Source: BOG-908 sp965198825
Lineage (GTDB): Bacteria > Pseudomonadota > Alphaproteobacteria > Acetobacterales > Acetobacteraceae
DNA: 64,000 bases
Assembly (NCBI GenBank): GCA_965198825.1
Contig: CBDAQB010000002.1
Span: 787,978 to 851,977, forward strand
Direction of reading: 5' to 3'
Every line of letters begins with the position of its first letter. Within the stretch, counting starts at the first letter, position 1. A program made the translations under genes and the position numbers. Below the pieces are notes generated by a model. It did no database searches and was not told where the DNA came from. It saw nothing but the letters and a program-made list of their open reading frames with translations. This document shows, in pieces, positions 1 to 8,800 of the stretch.

Positions 1-1
1 T

Positions 2-910
2 CTCGACGCGCTGCAATCCTGCGCGCGCCTCGCCGAAGGCGGCGACTGGTGCCGCCCGGAAGTGGACGACACGGACGCCTTCTGCATTACGGCAGGCCGC
101 CATCCCGTCGTGGAAGGCGCGCTCTCCAGCGGCGCGGCCTTCGTGCCGAACGACTGCGACCTCTCGCCCGACCGCCGCGTGCTGCTTCTCACCGGCCCGA
201 ACATGGCAGGCAAATCAACCTATCTTCGCCAGAACGCCCTTCTCGCCATTCTCGCCCAAGCCGGCCTTCCCGTGCCCGCAGCACGCGCCCGAATCGGCGT
301 GGTGGACCGATTGTTCAGCCGGGTGGGCGCCGCGGACGAACTCGCGCGCGGTCGCTCCACCTTCATGGTCGAAATGATCGAGACCGCCGCCATCCTCCAC
401 CAGGCCGGCCCGCGCAGCCTCGTCATCGTGGACGAAATCGGCCGCGGCACCGCCACCCTGGACGGGCTCGCCATCGCCTGGGCCGTGCTCGAAGCCCTGC
501 ACAGCCAGGTGCGCAGCCGTACCATTTTCGCCACCCATTTCCACGAACTCGCACGCCTCACCGAAGCGTTGCCGCGGCTGAAGCCGCACATGATGCGTGT
601 GCGCGAATGGCGCGGCGACGTCGTTTTCCTGCACGAAGTGGCCGAAGGCGCGGCCGGCCGGAGCTGGGGCGTGCATGTCGCCAAACTCGCCGGCGTGCCC
701 GCAGCCGTCGTGCGCCGCGCTGCGGTTTTGTTGACGTCGCTCGAACGCGGGCGCGAGCCGGTCATTGCGGATTTGCCGTTGTTCGCGTCGCTGCCAGAGG
801 CGGCGTCATCGCCTTTGGAAGAGGCGCTCGATGGGGTGGATCCGGATGCGTTGAGTGGGCGCGAGGCTTTGGCTTTGGTTTATCGGTTGGTGGGTTTGAG
901 GAAGGGGTAG
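2..910 (+). CDS. mutS: DNA mismatch repair protein MutS, C-terminal part (5' end outside window)
   Basis: This is the ATPase end of MutS, which recognises mismatches and recruits MutL. The open frame runs in from the left edge, so no start codon is present. The Walker A loop (TGPNMAGKST) lies near 191-220, followed by the ABC-type signature region with STFMVEM near 357, the Walker B IVDEIGRGT near 424-450, and the ATHFHEL switch near 532. The Walker A reads NMAGKS where most MutS proteins have NMGGKS, a tolerated change. The frame ends just before the first hairpin repeat. Identity is secure; the mismatch-binding domain cannot be seen. Confidence 0.96.
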   Translation, partial: LDALQSCARLAEGGDWCRPEVDDTDAFCITAGRHPVVEGALSSGAAFVPNDCDLSPDRRVLLLTGPNMAGKSTYLRQNALLAILAQAGLPVPAARARIGVVDRLFSRVGAADELARGRSTFMVEMIETAAILHQAGPRSLVIVDEIGRGTATLDGLAIAWAVLEALHSQVRSRTIFATHFHELARLTEALPRLKPHMMRVREWRGDVVFLHEVAEGAAGRSWGVHVAKLAGVPAAVVRRAAVLLTSLERGREPVIADLPLFASLPEAASSPLEEALDGVDPDALSGREALALVYRLVGLRKG

Positions 911-1036
911 GAAGGACTTCTTTTTTGAAAAAAAGAAGCAAAAAACTTTTGACCTTGGGACCGAGATCGTGACGTTGGCCCGGCTTTCATTCGCGAAAGT
1001 TTTTTGCTTCTTTTTTTCAAAAAAGAAGTTCTTCCT
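911..1036. repeat. Hairpin element, copy 1 (both arms)
   Basis: The left arm (917-950) and right arm (996-1028) are reverse complements around a GC-rich spacer containing GGGACCGAGATCGTG. Each arm is also a small hairpin, CTTCTTTTTT pairing with AAAAAAGAAG. It lies between two genes read in the same direction. Confidence 0.95.
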
Positions 1037-1062
1037 GTCTTCATCAGCATTTGGAGCAAAAC

Positions 1063-1515
1063 GTGACGGCAAAACTGGAAGCCCTGAGGTCCCGCATAGG
1101 CGAGGAAATGAGCGTCTCGGATTGGCTCTTGATCGACCAGGCGCGGATCGATGCGTTCGCTGCCGCGACGGAGGATTTCCAGTGGATACACGTCGACCGG
1201 GAACGCGCGGCGGCGGGTCCTTTCGGCGGCACCATCGCGCATGGGTTTCTGACGCTCTCGCTGCTGCCGAGGCTAACCGGGGGCGTTTGGCACCAGGAGG
1301 TGGGCGTGCATACCGCGCTCAATTATGGGCTCGACAAGCTGCGTTTTCTGACGCCGGTGCGCGCCGGGTCGCGCATCCGAAATCGTTTGAAGCTCGTATC
1401 GGCTGATTCGCGCGGCGAGGACCGCACGCTCATCGGCTTCGAGAATACGGTGGAGATCGAAGGCGAGGCCAAGCCGGCGCTGATCGCAACGACTCTCGTT
1501 CTGGCGTTCCACTAA
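1063..1515 (+). CDS. MaoC-like (hotdog-fold) dehydratase / (R)-enoyl-CoA hydratase
   Basis: The protein of 150 residues has a single MaoC hotdog domain. Members of this family hydrate enoyl-CoA thioesters. The characteristic stretch DFQWIHVDRERAAAGPFG with GGTIAHGF carries the catalytic Asp/His-type residues of R-hydratases. GTG at 1063 is preferred because GGAG sits 6-7 bases upstream; an in-frame TTG at 1051 would add four residues without a ribosome site. It is preceded by hairpin copy 1. The substrate is unknown and its neighbours do not suggest one. Confidence 0.85.
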   Translation: MTAKLEALRSRIGEEMSVSDWLLIDQARIDAFAAATEDFQWIHVDRERAAAGPFGGTIAHGFLTLSLLPRLTGGVWHQEVGVHTALNYGLDKLRFLTPVRAGSRIRNRLKLVSADSRGEDRTLIGFENTVEIEGEAKPALIATTLVLAFH

Positions 1516-1544
1516 GCTCTTCCGGCGATCCATTGAGGCGGGCG

Positions 1545-1571
1545 CATCCGATAGGCGGGCGCACGCCGATA
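1545..1571 (+). promoter_or_regulatory. Possible ECF-sigma promoter (autoregulatory)
   Basis: CATCC at 1545-1549 and CCGATA at 1566-1571 are separated by 16 bases, about 65 bases before the sigma-factor start. This resembles the CCATCC / CCGAAT type described for mycobacterial SigK. One occurrence cannot prove a promoter, so this is an inference. Confidence 0.3.
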
Positions 1572-1637
1572 TGATTTATCTGGGCTGCGTCCACCCGGCA
1601 GGAAGAGCCTGCAGGATACATGGTCCAGGGAGCCAGA

Positions 1638-2207
1638 ATGATGCAGACAGACGGGAGCGGGGCCTCGAGCGCCCCATCCGAAGCCGCACGCCTGATCGAA
1701 CGTTGCGCTACCGGCGACCGCGCCGCTTTCCGCCAGCTTTATGCTGCCTGGAGCGGTCGCATGCACGGCGTGGCGTTGCGCATCACCCGGGATCCGGGCC
1801 TCGCCGCCGATGCCACGCACGACGCTTTCGTGCAGGTGTGGCAGCAGGCCGGCAAGTTCGACTCGGCACGTGGCGAGGCGGCGTCCTGGCTGCTGAGCCT
1901 GTCGCGTTACCGCGCGCTCGATCTGGTGCGCCGTCGCGGGCGCGAGGTGCTTGGCCACGAGGCGATCGAGGAGGAGCCCGATCTCACGGCCGATCCGCTG
2001 CGTCAGTTGGTGGATGCCGCTGAAGGTGGCGCGCTTCACCGTTGCCTGGAGTTGCTTGCTGCCGACCGGCGGCAGCTGGTCATGCTCGCCTTCATCGACG
2101 GGCTTTCGCACAGCCAGCTCGCGTCGCGCTTCGCCATGCCGATCGGCACGGTGAAATCCTGGATCAGGCGCAGTCTGATGGGCCTGAGGGAGTGCCTGGC
2201 ACCATGA
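1638..2207 (+). CDS. ECF (group IV) RNA polymerase sigma-70 factor
   Basis: The 189-residue protein has sigma region 2 near residues 20-90, including the stretch ITRDPGLAADATHDAFVQVW, and region 4 near 130-185 with the helix-turn-helix SQLASRFAMPIGTVKSWIRR. It should direct RNA polymerase to a small stress regulon. ATG at 1638 is chosen because AGGGAG lies 5 bases upstream; an upstream ATG at 1620 has no comparable site. The stop overlaps the start of the next gene by four bases (ATGA). The following RskA-like protein makes this a SigK/RskA-type pair, probably autoregulated. Confidence 0.93.
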   Translation: MMQTDGSGASSAPSEAARLIERCATGDRAAFRQLYAAWSGRMHGVALRITRDPGLAADATHDAFVQVWQQAGKFDSARGEAASWLLSLSRYRALDLVRRRGREVLGHEAIEEEPDLTADPLRQLVDAAEGGALHRCLELLAADRRQLVMLAFIDGLSHSQLASRFAMPIGTVKSWIRRSLMGLRECLAP

Positions 2208-2881
2208 GCGGCGTTCTGGATGGGGACCTCCCCGATACGCTCGCCGGCGAATATGTGCTCGGCGTGCTGGATACGGCCGAAGCGGCAGAGGCCGAGCGGC
2301 GGATCGAAGCCGATCCGGGCTTCGCCGCAGAGGTTCAGGAATGGGAGAGGAGTCTCATGCCTATGACCAGCATCGTGGCGCCGGTGGCGCCCCCCGCGGA
2401 TCTGTGGGACCGGATCGAGGCGTCGATCGGCCGACCTGTGAAAAGAACGCCGACTGCCGCTAACGACAATCGAAGTGGTTTCTGGCGGACCATCGCCATC
2501 GCTGCCATGGCTGTCGCGGCTGGATTTGCGGCATTCGCGTTCCTGCGGCCGGCGCCGCAGCCGGTTGTTGCCGTCATGCTGCCTCTGAAGGATGCCGTTC
2601 CGGTGCTGGTCGCCGTCGCGGAGCCGTCGGGCGCGTATCTGGTGCGCGCGACCTCGGCCATCCCAGTCGCGACGGACCGCGACCTCGAGCTTTGGGCCAT
2701 GAGGGCAGGGGCGACGAAGCCGGAGCCGCTGGGCGTCATTCCGCCTGCCGGCCGGGAGGTCACGGCGGGGCTGCCGGACGGCACGACTCTCCTGGTCAGC
2801 GTGGAGCCGAAGGGCGGATCGCCGACCGGGCAGCCGACAGGGCCGGTGGTATATGGCGGCAAGCTGACCCGCTACGAGTGA
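2204..2881 (+). CDS. RskA-family transmembrane anti-sigma factor
   Basis: The 225-residue protein starts with the short anti-sigma N-terminal motif (LAGEYVLGVLD, residues about 13-23). One membrane helix follows at about 94-112 (TIAIAAMAVAAGFAAFAF), then an extracytoplasmic RskA C-terminal domain with ELWAM and LLVSVEPKGGSPTGQPTGPV, typical of Pfam RskA. It would hold the upstream sigma factor at the membrane until proteolysis. The ATG lies in a four-base overlap with the sigma gene, implying coupled translation. No HxxxCxxC zinc motif is seen, so it is not a ZAS-type anti-sigma. Confidence 0.9.
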   Translation: MSGVLDGDLPDTLAGEYVLGVLDTAEAAEAERRIEADPGFAAEVQEWERSLMPMTSIVAPVAPPADLWDRIEASIGRPVKRTPTAANDNRSGFWRTIAIAAMAVAAGFAAFAFLRPAPQPVVAVMLPLKDAVPVLVAVAEPSGAYLVRATSAIPVATDRDLELWAMRAGATKPEPLGVIPPAGREVTAGLPDGTTLLVSVEPKGGSPTGQPTGPVVYGGKLTRYE

Positions 2882-2888
2882 TGCGATA

Positions 2889-2910
2889 GGCGGGCACGAC
2901 AGTGCCCGCC
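2889..2910 (+). terminator. Hairpin after the sigma/anti-sigma operon
   Basis: GGCGGGCAC pairs perfectly with GTGCCCGCC around the loop GACA, eight bases after the anti-sigma stop. No T-run follows, so it may be a weak terminator or an mRNA-end stabiliser. Confidence 0.5.
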
Positions 2911-2931
2911 AGCCTCGGCTAAGCTTGCCTC

Positions 2932-4257
2932 ATGCAAGAATGCGCCTGCTTGCCGCTGCCCTGGTGCGAACCGCTGGACGTGCTCGCCCGCGTCGCGGAC
3001 GAGCCCTACGCTGTCGCACTGCTGTCGGACGGTTCGCCCGAGGGGCATTGGTCCTACGTGGCGCACCGGCCCGCCGAACGCTTCGGCGGCGGGGATGCCC
3101 TGGCTGACGCCCTGCTGCGCTGGCGAGGCTCCTCGGGCGAGTGCCCGGCCGGTGCGCCGCCGTTCCGAGGCGGCGCGATCGGCCTCGCCGCCTACGAGTG
3201 GGGCGCCACGATGGAGCCGACCGCACCACAGAAGCGCGACGCGCTATGGCCGGACCTGGCCGGCGGCTTCTATGACGGCCTGCTCGCCTTCGACCATTGG
3301 GAACGCCGCGCTTGGGCGATTGGGCGTGGTGTAACGGCGTCGCAGGCCCGGGCCCGCGCGGCCGAAGCCGCAGCGTCTTGCCGCGGCCAGCCAGGCATGC
3401 CTCGGTTGCCGCCGGCCGCGACCTTCTTCGCAACCGGCACCGGCATGGCTTATCGGGAAGCGGTCGAGGACGTGGTCGAAGCCGTGGCGAGCGGTGAGAT
3501 CTTCCAGGCCAATATCGCCAGGCGATGGTCAGGGCAGCTGCAGCCGGGCGCGGCGCCGCTCGATCTCCTGGCCGCGCTCATTCAGAAAAGTCCTGCGCCG
3601 TTCGCGGGTTATCTGCGGCTTCCCGGCCTGGCCCTGGTCAGCAACTCGCCTGAGCGGTTCCTGCAAGTGAGCGGGGCAGGGGAGGTGCGCACGCAGCCGA
3701 TCAAGGGCACGCGTCCGCGCGGCCGCACTGCCGAAGAGGATGCGGCGTTCGCCGAGGCCTTGCTGGGAAGTGCGAAGGACCATGCAGAGAACCTGATGAT
3801 CGTCGATTTGATGCGCAACGATCTGTCGCGCGCCTGCCTGCCCGGGTCGGTGAAAGTGCCGTCGCTCTGCGCCCTGCAGAGTTTTGCGAACGTCCATCAC
3901 CTCGTTTCCACAGTGACCGGGCGCCTCGCTGCGGGCCAGACGGCGGCGGATCTTTTCGCCCGCGCCTTTCCGCCTGGATCGATCACCGGCGCGCCGAAGC
4001 TGCAGGCGATGGCCGTGATCGCCAGGCACGAACCGCCACGCGGACCCTATTGCGGCTCGCTGTTCTGGGCCGGCTGCGACGGCGCCTTCGACTCCAGCGT
4101 TCTCATACGCACCATCGCGCTGAGCGAACGGAATGGCGGCTGGCATTTCGAGGTTCGTGCCGGCGCCGCAGTCACCGCGGACAGCATCGCCGCCGAGGAG
4201 GACCGCGAAACGATCGCCAAGGTCGCCGCCATACGCGCCGCCATGACCAGCGCCTGA
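2932..4257 (+). CDS. pabB: Aminodeoxychorismate synthase component I
   Basis: The protein aminates chorismate to 4-amino-4-deoxychorismate for folate synthesis. The chorismate-binding domain occupies about residues 170-440, with IFQANIARRW, KGTRPRG, DLMRNDLSR and FPPGSITGAPK. The N-terminal part is a shorter anthranilate-synthase-like region. Its 441 residues match stand-alone PabB, and the next gene is an aminotransferase class IV lyase, which favours PabB over TrpE. The TGA is followed directly by the ATG of the lyase gene. No glutaminase (PabA) gene is in the window. The ATG has no clear ribosome site. Confidence 0.93.
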   Translation: MQECACLPLPWCEPLDVLARVADEPYAVALLSDGSPEGHWSYVAHRPAERFGGGDALADALLRWRGSSGECPAGAPPFRGGAIGLAAYEWGATMEPTAPQKRDALWPDLAGGFYDGLLAFDHWERRAWAIGRGVTASQARARAAEAAASCRGQPGMPRLPPAATFFATGTGMAYREAVEDVVEAVASGEIFQANIARRWSGQLQPGAAPLDLLAALIQKSPAPFAGYLRLPGLALVSNSPERFLQVSGAGEVRTQPIKGTRPRGRTAEEDAAFAEALLGSAKDHAENLMIVDLMRNDLSRACLPGSVKVPSLCALQSFANVHHLVSTVTGRLAAGQTAADLFARAFPPGSITGAPKLQAMAVIARHEPPRGPYCGSLFWAGCDGAFDSSVLIRTIALSERNGGWHFEVRAGAAVTADSIAAEEDRETIAKVAAIRAAMTSA

Positions 4258-5010
4258 ATGGACATCCCGGCCGACGACCGCGGTTTCTCGCTTGGCGTCG
4301 GCCTGTTCGAAACCATCCTGGTCGAACACGGCGAACCGGCCTTCTGGCAGGAACACATGGACCGTCTGGCACGCGGCTGCGTCCGGCTCGGCCTGCCCGT
4401 GCCAGCCTCATCGGATTGCGCAGAAGCCGCCAAGATGGCGATCAGCCGGGACGCGGCAGGCGAACCTCGCGCCGCGCTGCGTCTCACCTGGACCGGCGGC
4501 AGTGGCGCACGCGGACTGCCAGGGCCGGTATCGCCAAAACCTCGTCTCGTCGCCTCCGCATCGCCGCTCGGCGCGCCGCCGGAACAGATCTCGCTGGCGA
4601 CCGCCACCATCCGGCGCAACGCCGCCTCGGTCACCTCGCGGTTCAAAACTCTCAGCTATCTCGACAACGTCGTCGCGCGCGAAGAAGCCAACGCCGCGGG
4701 CGCCGGCGAAGCACTCATGCTGAACACCGAAGGTTTTCTCGCGAGCGGCGCAGCATCGAACCTGTTCTGGTTCGAAGGCGCGGATCTCTGCACGCCCGCC
4801 CTCTCCTGCGGCGTGCTCGACGGCATCATGCGCGCCGACGTGATTCGCCGCGCCTGCACCGTGGGCATCGCTGTGCGGGAGGTTGTTGCGAAACCTTCAG
4901 TGCTGTTTGAGAGCGATGGGGTTTTTCTTACTAGCAGCCTGATTGGTTGCGTGGCTGTTGGGCTCTTGGATGGAAAGGAAGTGGTAAGAAGGAAGGGAGT
5001 TCTTTTTTGA
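4258..5010 (+). CDS. pabC: Aminodeoxychorismate lyase (PLP aminotransferase class IV)
   Basis: The enzyme would cleave aminodeoxychorismate to p-aminobenzoate and pyruvate. The fold-type IV lysine is K130 in RFKTLSYLDN, and ADDRGFSLGVGLFET is the usual N-terminal motif. Class IV also includes D-amino-acid and branched-chain aminotransferases; adjacency to pabB with zero spacing supports the lyase. The last codons (VLF-stop) lie inside hairpin copy 2, so the repeat supplies the stop codon TGA. The native C-terminus may have been altered when the repeat arrived. Confidence 0.85.
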   Translation: MDIPADDRGFSLGVGLFETILVEHGEPAFWQEHMDRLARGCVRLGLPVPASSDCAEAAKMAISRDAAGEPRAALRLTWTGGSGARGLPGPVSPKPRLVASASPLGAPPEQISLATATIRRNAASVTSRFKTLSYLDNVVAREEANAAGAGEALMLNTEGFLASGAASNLFWFEGADLCTPALSCGVLDGIMRADVIRRACTVGIAVREVVAKPSVLFESDGVFLTSSLIGCVAVGLLDGKEVVRRKGVLF

Positions 5011-5119
5011 AAAAAAGAACCAAAAAACTTTTGCGACTTTGGGCTGAGCCTGCGTCACGATCTCGGTCCCAGAATGTAAAAGTTTTTTGCTTCTTTTTTT
5101 CAAAAAAGAAGTGCTTGCC
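4992..5119. repeat. Hairpin element, copy 2 (both arms)
   Basis: The left arm (4999-5032) is the G/C type, beginning GTTC and closing GAAC. The right arm (5078-5111) is the C/G type. The spacer reads CACGATCTCGGTCCC, opposite to copy 1. It lies between convergent pabC and gloB and overlaps the 3' end of pabC. Confidence 0.95.
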
Positions 5120-5860
5120 TTAGAATCTGTCCTTTGCAGCCCTGAGCTTTCCAAGCTCCTCAGCCGAAGAAGCGAGCAGGAACGGATTGGCCAAAAGTTC
5201 ATCCGAGAGGCGAGAAGGCACGGTCGCCTCGCCTGCCGCACGCTTGCGCGTCACTTCCTCGGCCTGCGCCTTGAGCACCTGGTTATCGGGAAGCACAGAC
5301 AGCGCGAAGCGGGCGTTGCTTTGGGTATATTCGTGTCCGCAGCAGACGAGTGTGTCGCCTGGCAGGACGGCGAGCGCGCGCAGGGACGCGTACATTTCCG
5401 CTGGCGTGCCTTCGAGCAGGCGTCCGCAGCCTAGGCTGAACAGGGTGTCGCCGCAGAGCAGCACGTCGCCTTCCGGGAAGAAGTAGGCGATGTGGCCGCG
5501 TGTGTGCCCTGGCGTGTCGATGATGTGGGCGGTGGCCGCGCCGAACTTGATGGTGTCGCCGCCTCTGACGGCCTGGTCGAGGTGCGGCAGGCGGTGGGCG
5601 TCGGCGGCGGCGCCGATGACCGGACATTTGTAGCGTGCACGGACTTCGTCTGTGCCGGCGGTGTGGTCGGGGTGGTGGTGGGTGAGCAGGATGACGTCCA
5701 GCCGGCCGCCGTCGGCGTCGATTGCGGCCGAGACCGCGGCGGCGTCGGCGGGGTCCACGATGGCGACCGCGCCGGAGGATGCCTCGTGCAACAGCCAGGC
5801 GTAATTGTCGGAGAGGATGGGTATTGCGCGTGCGGTGACGTGCGGGTGCGGCGCCGCCAT
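5120..5860 (-). CDS. gloB: Hydroxyacylglutathione hydrolase (glyoxalase II)
   Basis: This metallo-beta-lactamase-fold hydrolase converts S-lactoylglutathione to lactate and glutathione in methylglyoxal detoxification. The metal motif THHHPDH is at residues 60-66, with further ligands at H119 (TPGHTRGH), D138 (LLCGDTLF) and H176 (CCGHEY). The C-terminal substrate-binding extension of true GloB is present, and the 246-residue length fits. It reads in the same direction as the histidine kinase just upstream, with a gap of only four bases, so the two may be cotranscribed. Confidence 0.95.
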   Translation of the reverse strand: MAAPHPHVTARAIPILSDNYAWLLHEASSGAVAIVDPADAAAVSAAIDADGGRLDVILLTHHHPDHTAGTDEVRARYKCPVIGAAADAHRLPHLDQAVRGGDTIKFGAATAHIIDTPGHTRGHIAYFFPEGDVLLCGDTLFSLGCGRLLEGTPAEMYASLRALAVLPGDTLVCCGHEYTQSNARFALSVLPDNQVLKAQAEEVTRKRAAGEATVPSRLSDELLANPFLLASSAEELGKLRAAKDRF

Positions 5861-5864
5861 GTGG

Positions 5865-8800
5865 CTAGGTTCCGCGCGCCAGGGCGTGTCCAGCGGTAGG
5901 CGCCGGCTGGGCGCCGTATTCCAGGAGGATTTCGGCGGTCCTGGCGAGTGATTCGAAGGAGACTGGCTTGCGCATGAGCATGGTGATGGTGCTGTCCCAT
6001 TCCTCCATGTTGAGCCGGAGGTTGTCGTCGGCGTAGCCGGTGAGGATGAGAACTGGCAAGCGCGGCCGGCGGCGGCGGGTTTCAGCCAGCAGCACCGCGC
6101 CGTTCATGCCTGGCATGGCGTAGTCGGTGATCATCAGCTCGATGTCTTCGCCGCCGTCGATCCTGGCAAGCGCCAGGGCGCCGCTTTGCGCCAGGGCTAC
6201 GCGATAGCCGAGATCCTCGAGCTGGCCGGCGAGGACTTCGCGGACCAGCGCATCGTCATCGACAAGGAGCACGTTCCTTGGTGTTGCCGAAGGCGCAGGA
6301 AGCGTTTCGATCCTGGGGTTGACCGCTTCCTCGCCGGCATTGGAGAGCGGCAGCCAGAGTGTCACGGTGGTGCCCTTGCCCGACATGCTCGAGAGCTGGA
6401 ACGCGCCGCCCGATTGCTCCGCGAAGCCGCGTGCCATGGCGAGGCCGAGTCCTGTCCCCTGGCCGACTGGCTTGGTCGTGAAGAACGGCTCGCTGGCCCT
6501 CGCGAGGGTGGAAGAGGACATGCCTGTCCCCGTGTCCGTCATGGCGAGGCGCAGGTATGTTCCGCAGGCGAGGCGCGTTTCGGCGGGATCGGCGTCGCCG
6601 ATCTGGTCGGTGCGCGCGCCGAGGCTCAGGACGCCGCCGTTTGGCATGGCGTCGCGGGCGTTCAGGGCGAGGTTGACGAGCACCGCTTCGAGTTGCGCCT
6701 TGTCCGCCAGCATGGCGGGCAGGTTCTGGGCTGCGTCCAGGCGCAGGGTGATCGCCGGACCCAGCATGTGCTCGAGCATGTCGTGCAGGCCTGTCAGCAG
6801 CGCGGTGGGCTGAACGGGCAGGGGCTTCAATGCGCCCTGGCGCGCGAACGAGAGAAGACGCGTGGTGATGGTGCCGCCTCGGGTGGCCGCGTCGCCTGCC
6901 ATGGCCGCGAGTTGCCTGACCACTTCGGCGTCGCCGGCGCGGCGCTGGATCAGGGCCAGGCTGCCGGTGATCGCCTGCAACACGTTGTTGAAGTCGTGCG
7001 CGATGCCGGCCGAGAGCTGGGCGAGCGCTTCGAGGCGCTGCGTTTGAGCAAGCCGGTTCTGCGCCTCTTCGCGTGCCGCGACCTCGATCTTCACCTGCGC
7101 CTCAAGGTCCTGGTTCAGCAGGCGCAGCCGGCCCTGTGCCGTGTTGAGCGCCTCCTCGGCGCGGCGCCGGGCCGTGACATCGACGGTCACGCCAGACAGG
7201 CGGGTCGCCTTGCCGTCCGGTCCGCGCTGAGTCACGCGGCCCTGGCTCCTCAGCCAGATGATGTCCCCGCTCAGCATGGGCTTGCGGAACTCAGCCTCGT
7301 AGAAGAAGTCCTCCCCGGAGTTCGCGTCCGCGTCCACCCTGGCCAGGGCCGTTGCCATCCTGTCGCGGTCGTCGGCATGGATGGCTGCGAGGAACTGGGC
7401 GCCGGTGCAGCTCGTGCCGCGCATCGCCTCGTGGAACGACGGCCTCGCGCCGCGCGAGATCACCACGGTGTTTCGCGCAATGTCCCAGTCCCACACGCCG
7501 ATGCCTGCGCCTGCGATGGCGCGCTCGAACTGCTGCTCCCTCTCGCGCAGTTCGAACACCGCCCGCCCGCGTTCCACGGCGGACCAGGAGCGGTTCGCGG
7601 CGTCCCGCAGCGCCAGAAGGTCGGTCTTGGACCAAGCGCGCGGCGCGGTGTCGCTGACCCCGAAAATGGCGCACGGATGCCCGCCCTGCACGACCAGCAC
7701 CATGGCGAAGGCGACGATGCCGCGTCCGGCATACATGTCCCTGGTTCCATCGGCGTCGATGCGTGGATCGGTGCGAATGTCGCTGACCGCGACGACGTGC
7801 GCCTGCATCAGCTCGTCTGAGACGAGGTCGCCATAGTCCTGGAGGTCGTAGCGGCCACGCCTTTCCGCGACGCTTCCGTCGGTCCAGCCGCCCTCCACCT
7901 CGACATGCGTCCAGGGCGCCCGGATCTCGCCATAGGCTGCCTGTGCCGCGCCAAGATGGTGGCCGATCAGCGAGCAGACGGCCTGTTTCATGGCATTGGG
8001 GTCGTGCAGTTCCCGCAGTTGCTCTTCGAGCAGGAGATGGAAGCCAAGTTGGCGTTCGGCCGCCTTCTGGGCGGTGACTTCCACGGTCATGAGGCCGACG
8101 GCTGTCGCACCGGGCGTCTCACCGCGGCTGTTCTTGGTTGGGGACACCTGGTCCAGGATCGGGAAGACACTCACGAGCCAGTCGCGCTGCGCCAGGGTTC
8201 CCGAGCCGCGGCGAAGCGAAAGATTTTCCACCCGTCGCCCAGACGAGAGCACGGTGGCGCAAGCTGGCTCGAGGAGGCCGCGGTCGTCCGGCATCAGCGA
8301 CCCGAGCACTTGGCCGAAGGCAGGTGTCCGCCTGCTGTCGGCTGGCAGCAGTTCGGTGAATGGGGCGTTGGCACGGAGGCAGCGCAGGTCTGCGTCGAAG
8401 ATCGCGATGCCGGCGGCCGCATTCTCCATGAGCGCATCGAGACGGGCTTGCAGCAGCCGCTCTGCCCGGAACCTGCCAAGCAGGGCTGCCCCGAAGACCA
8501 GGCAGCCGATGCCGGCGAGCAGGATGGTCGAGCCTTCGATCAGGAAGCGGCGGTCGAGGCGATCGTCGATGGTGGCCCTGCGCGCGACGTAGACGCGTTC
8601 CCGCACCAATCTCGCAAGAAGCTGCACTGCTTCCATGGCACGGCCGTTCTCGCCGTCATCCATCACGGCGACGGCCGCACCCGTGCCGCCTGGGCCGCGC
8701 GCCAATGCTACTCCTGCCTGGAGGGTTTGCAGCCGGAAACGGCTTGCCGCCGCCAGAGCGGAGGCCAGATCGGCGATCCCGGGGAATGGCTCTGCGTCGC

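Noticed and set aside
6186..7820. A 544-codon plus-strand open frame
   Set aside because: It is antisense to the hybrid histidine kinase, whose domains are intact on the minus strand.
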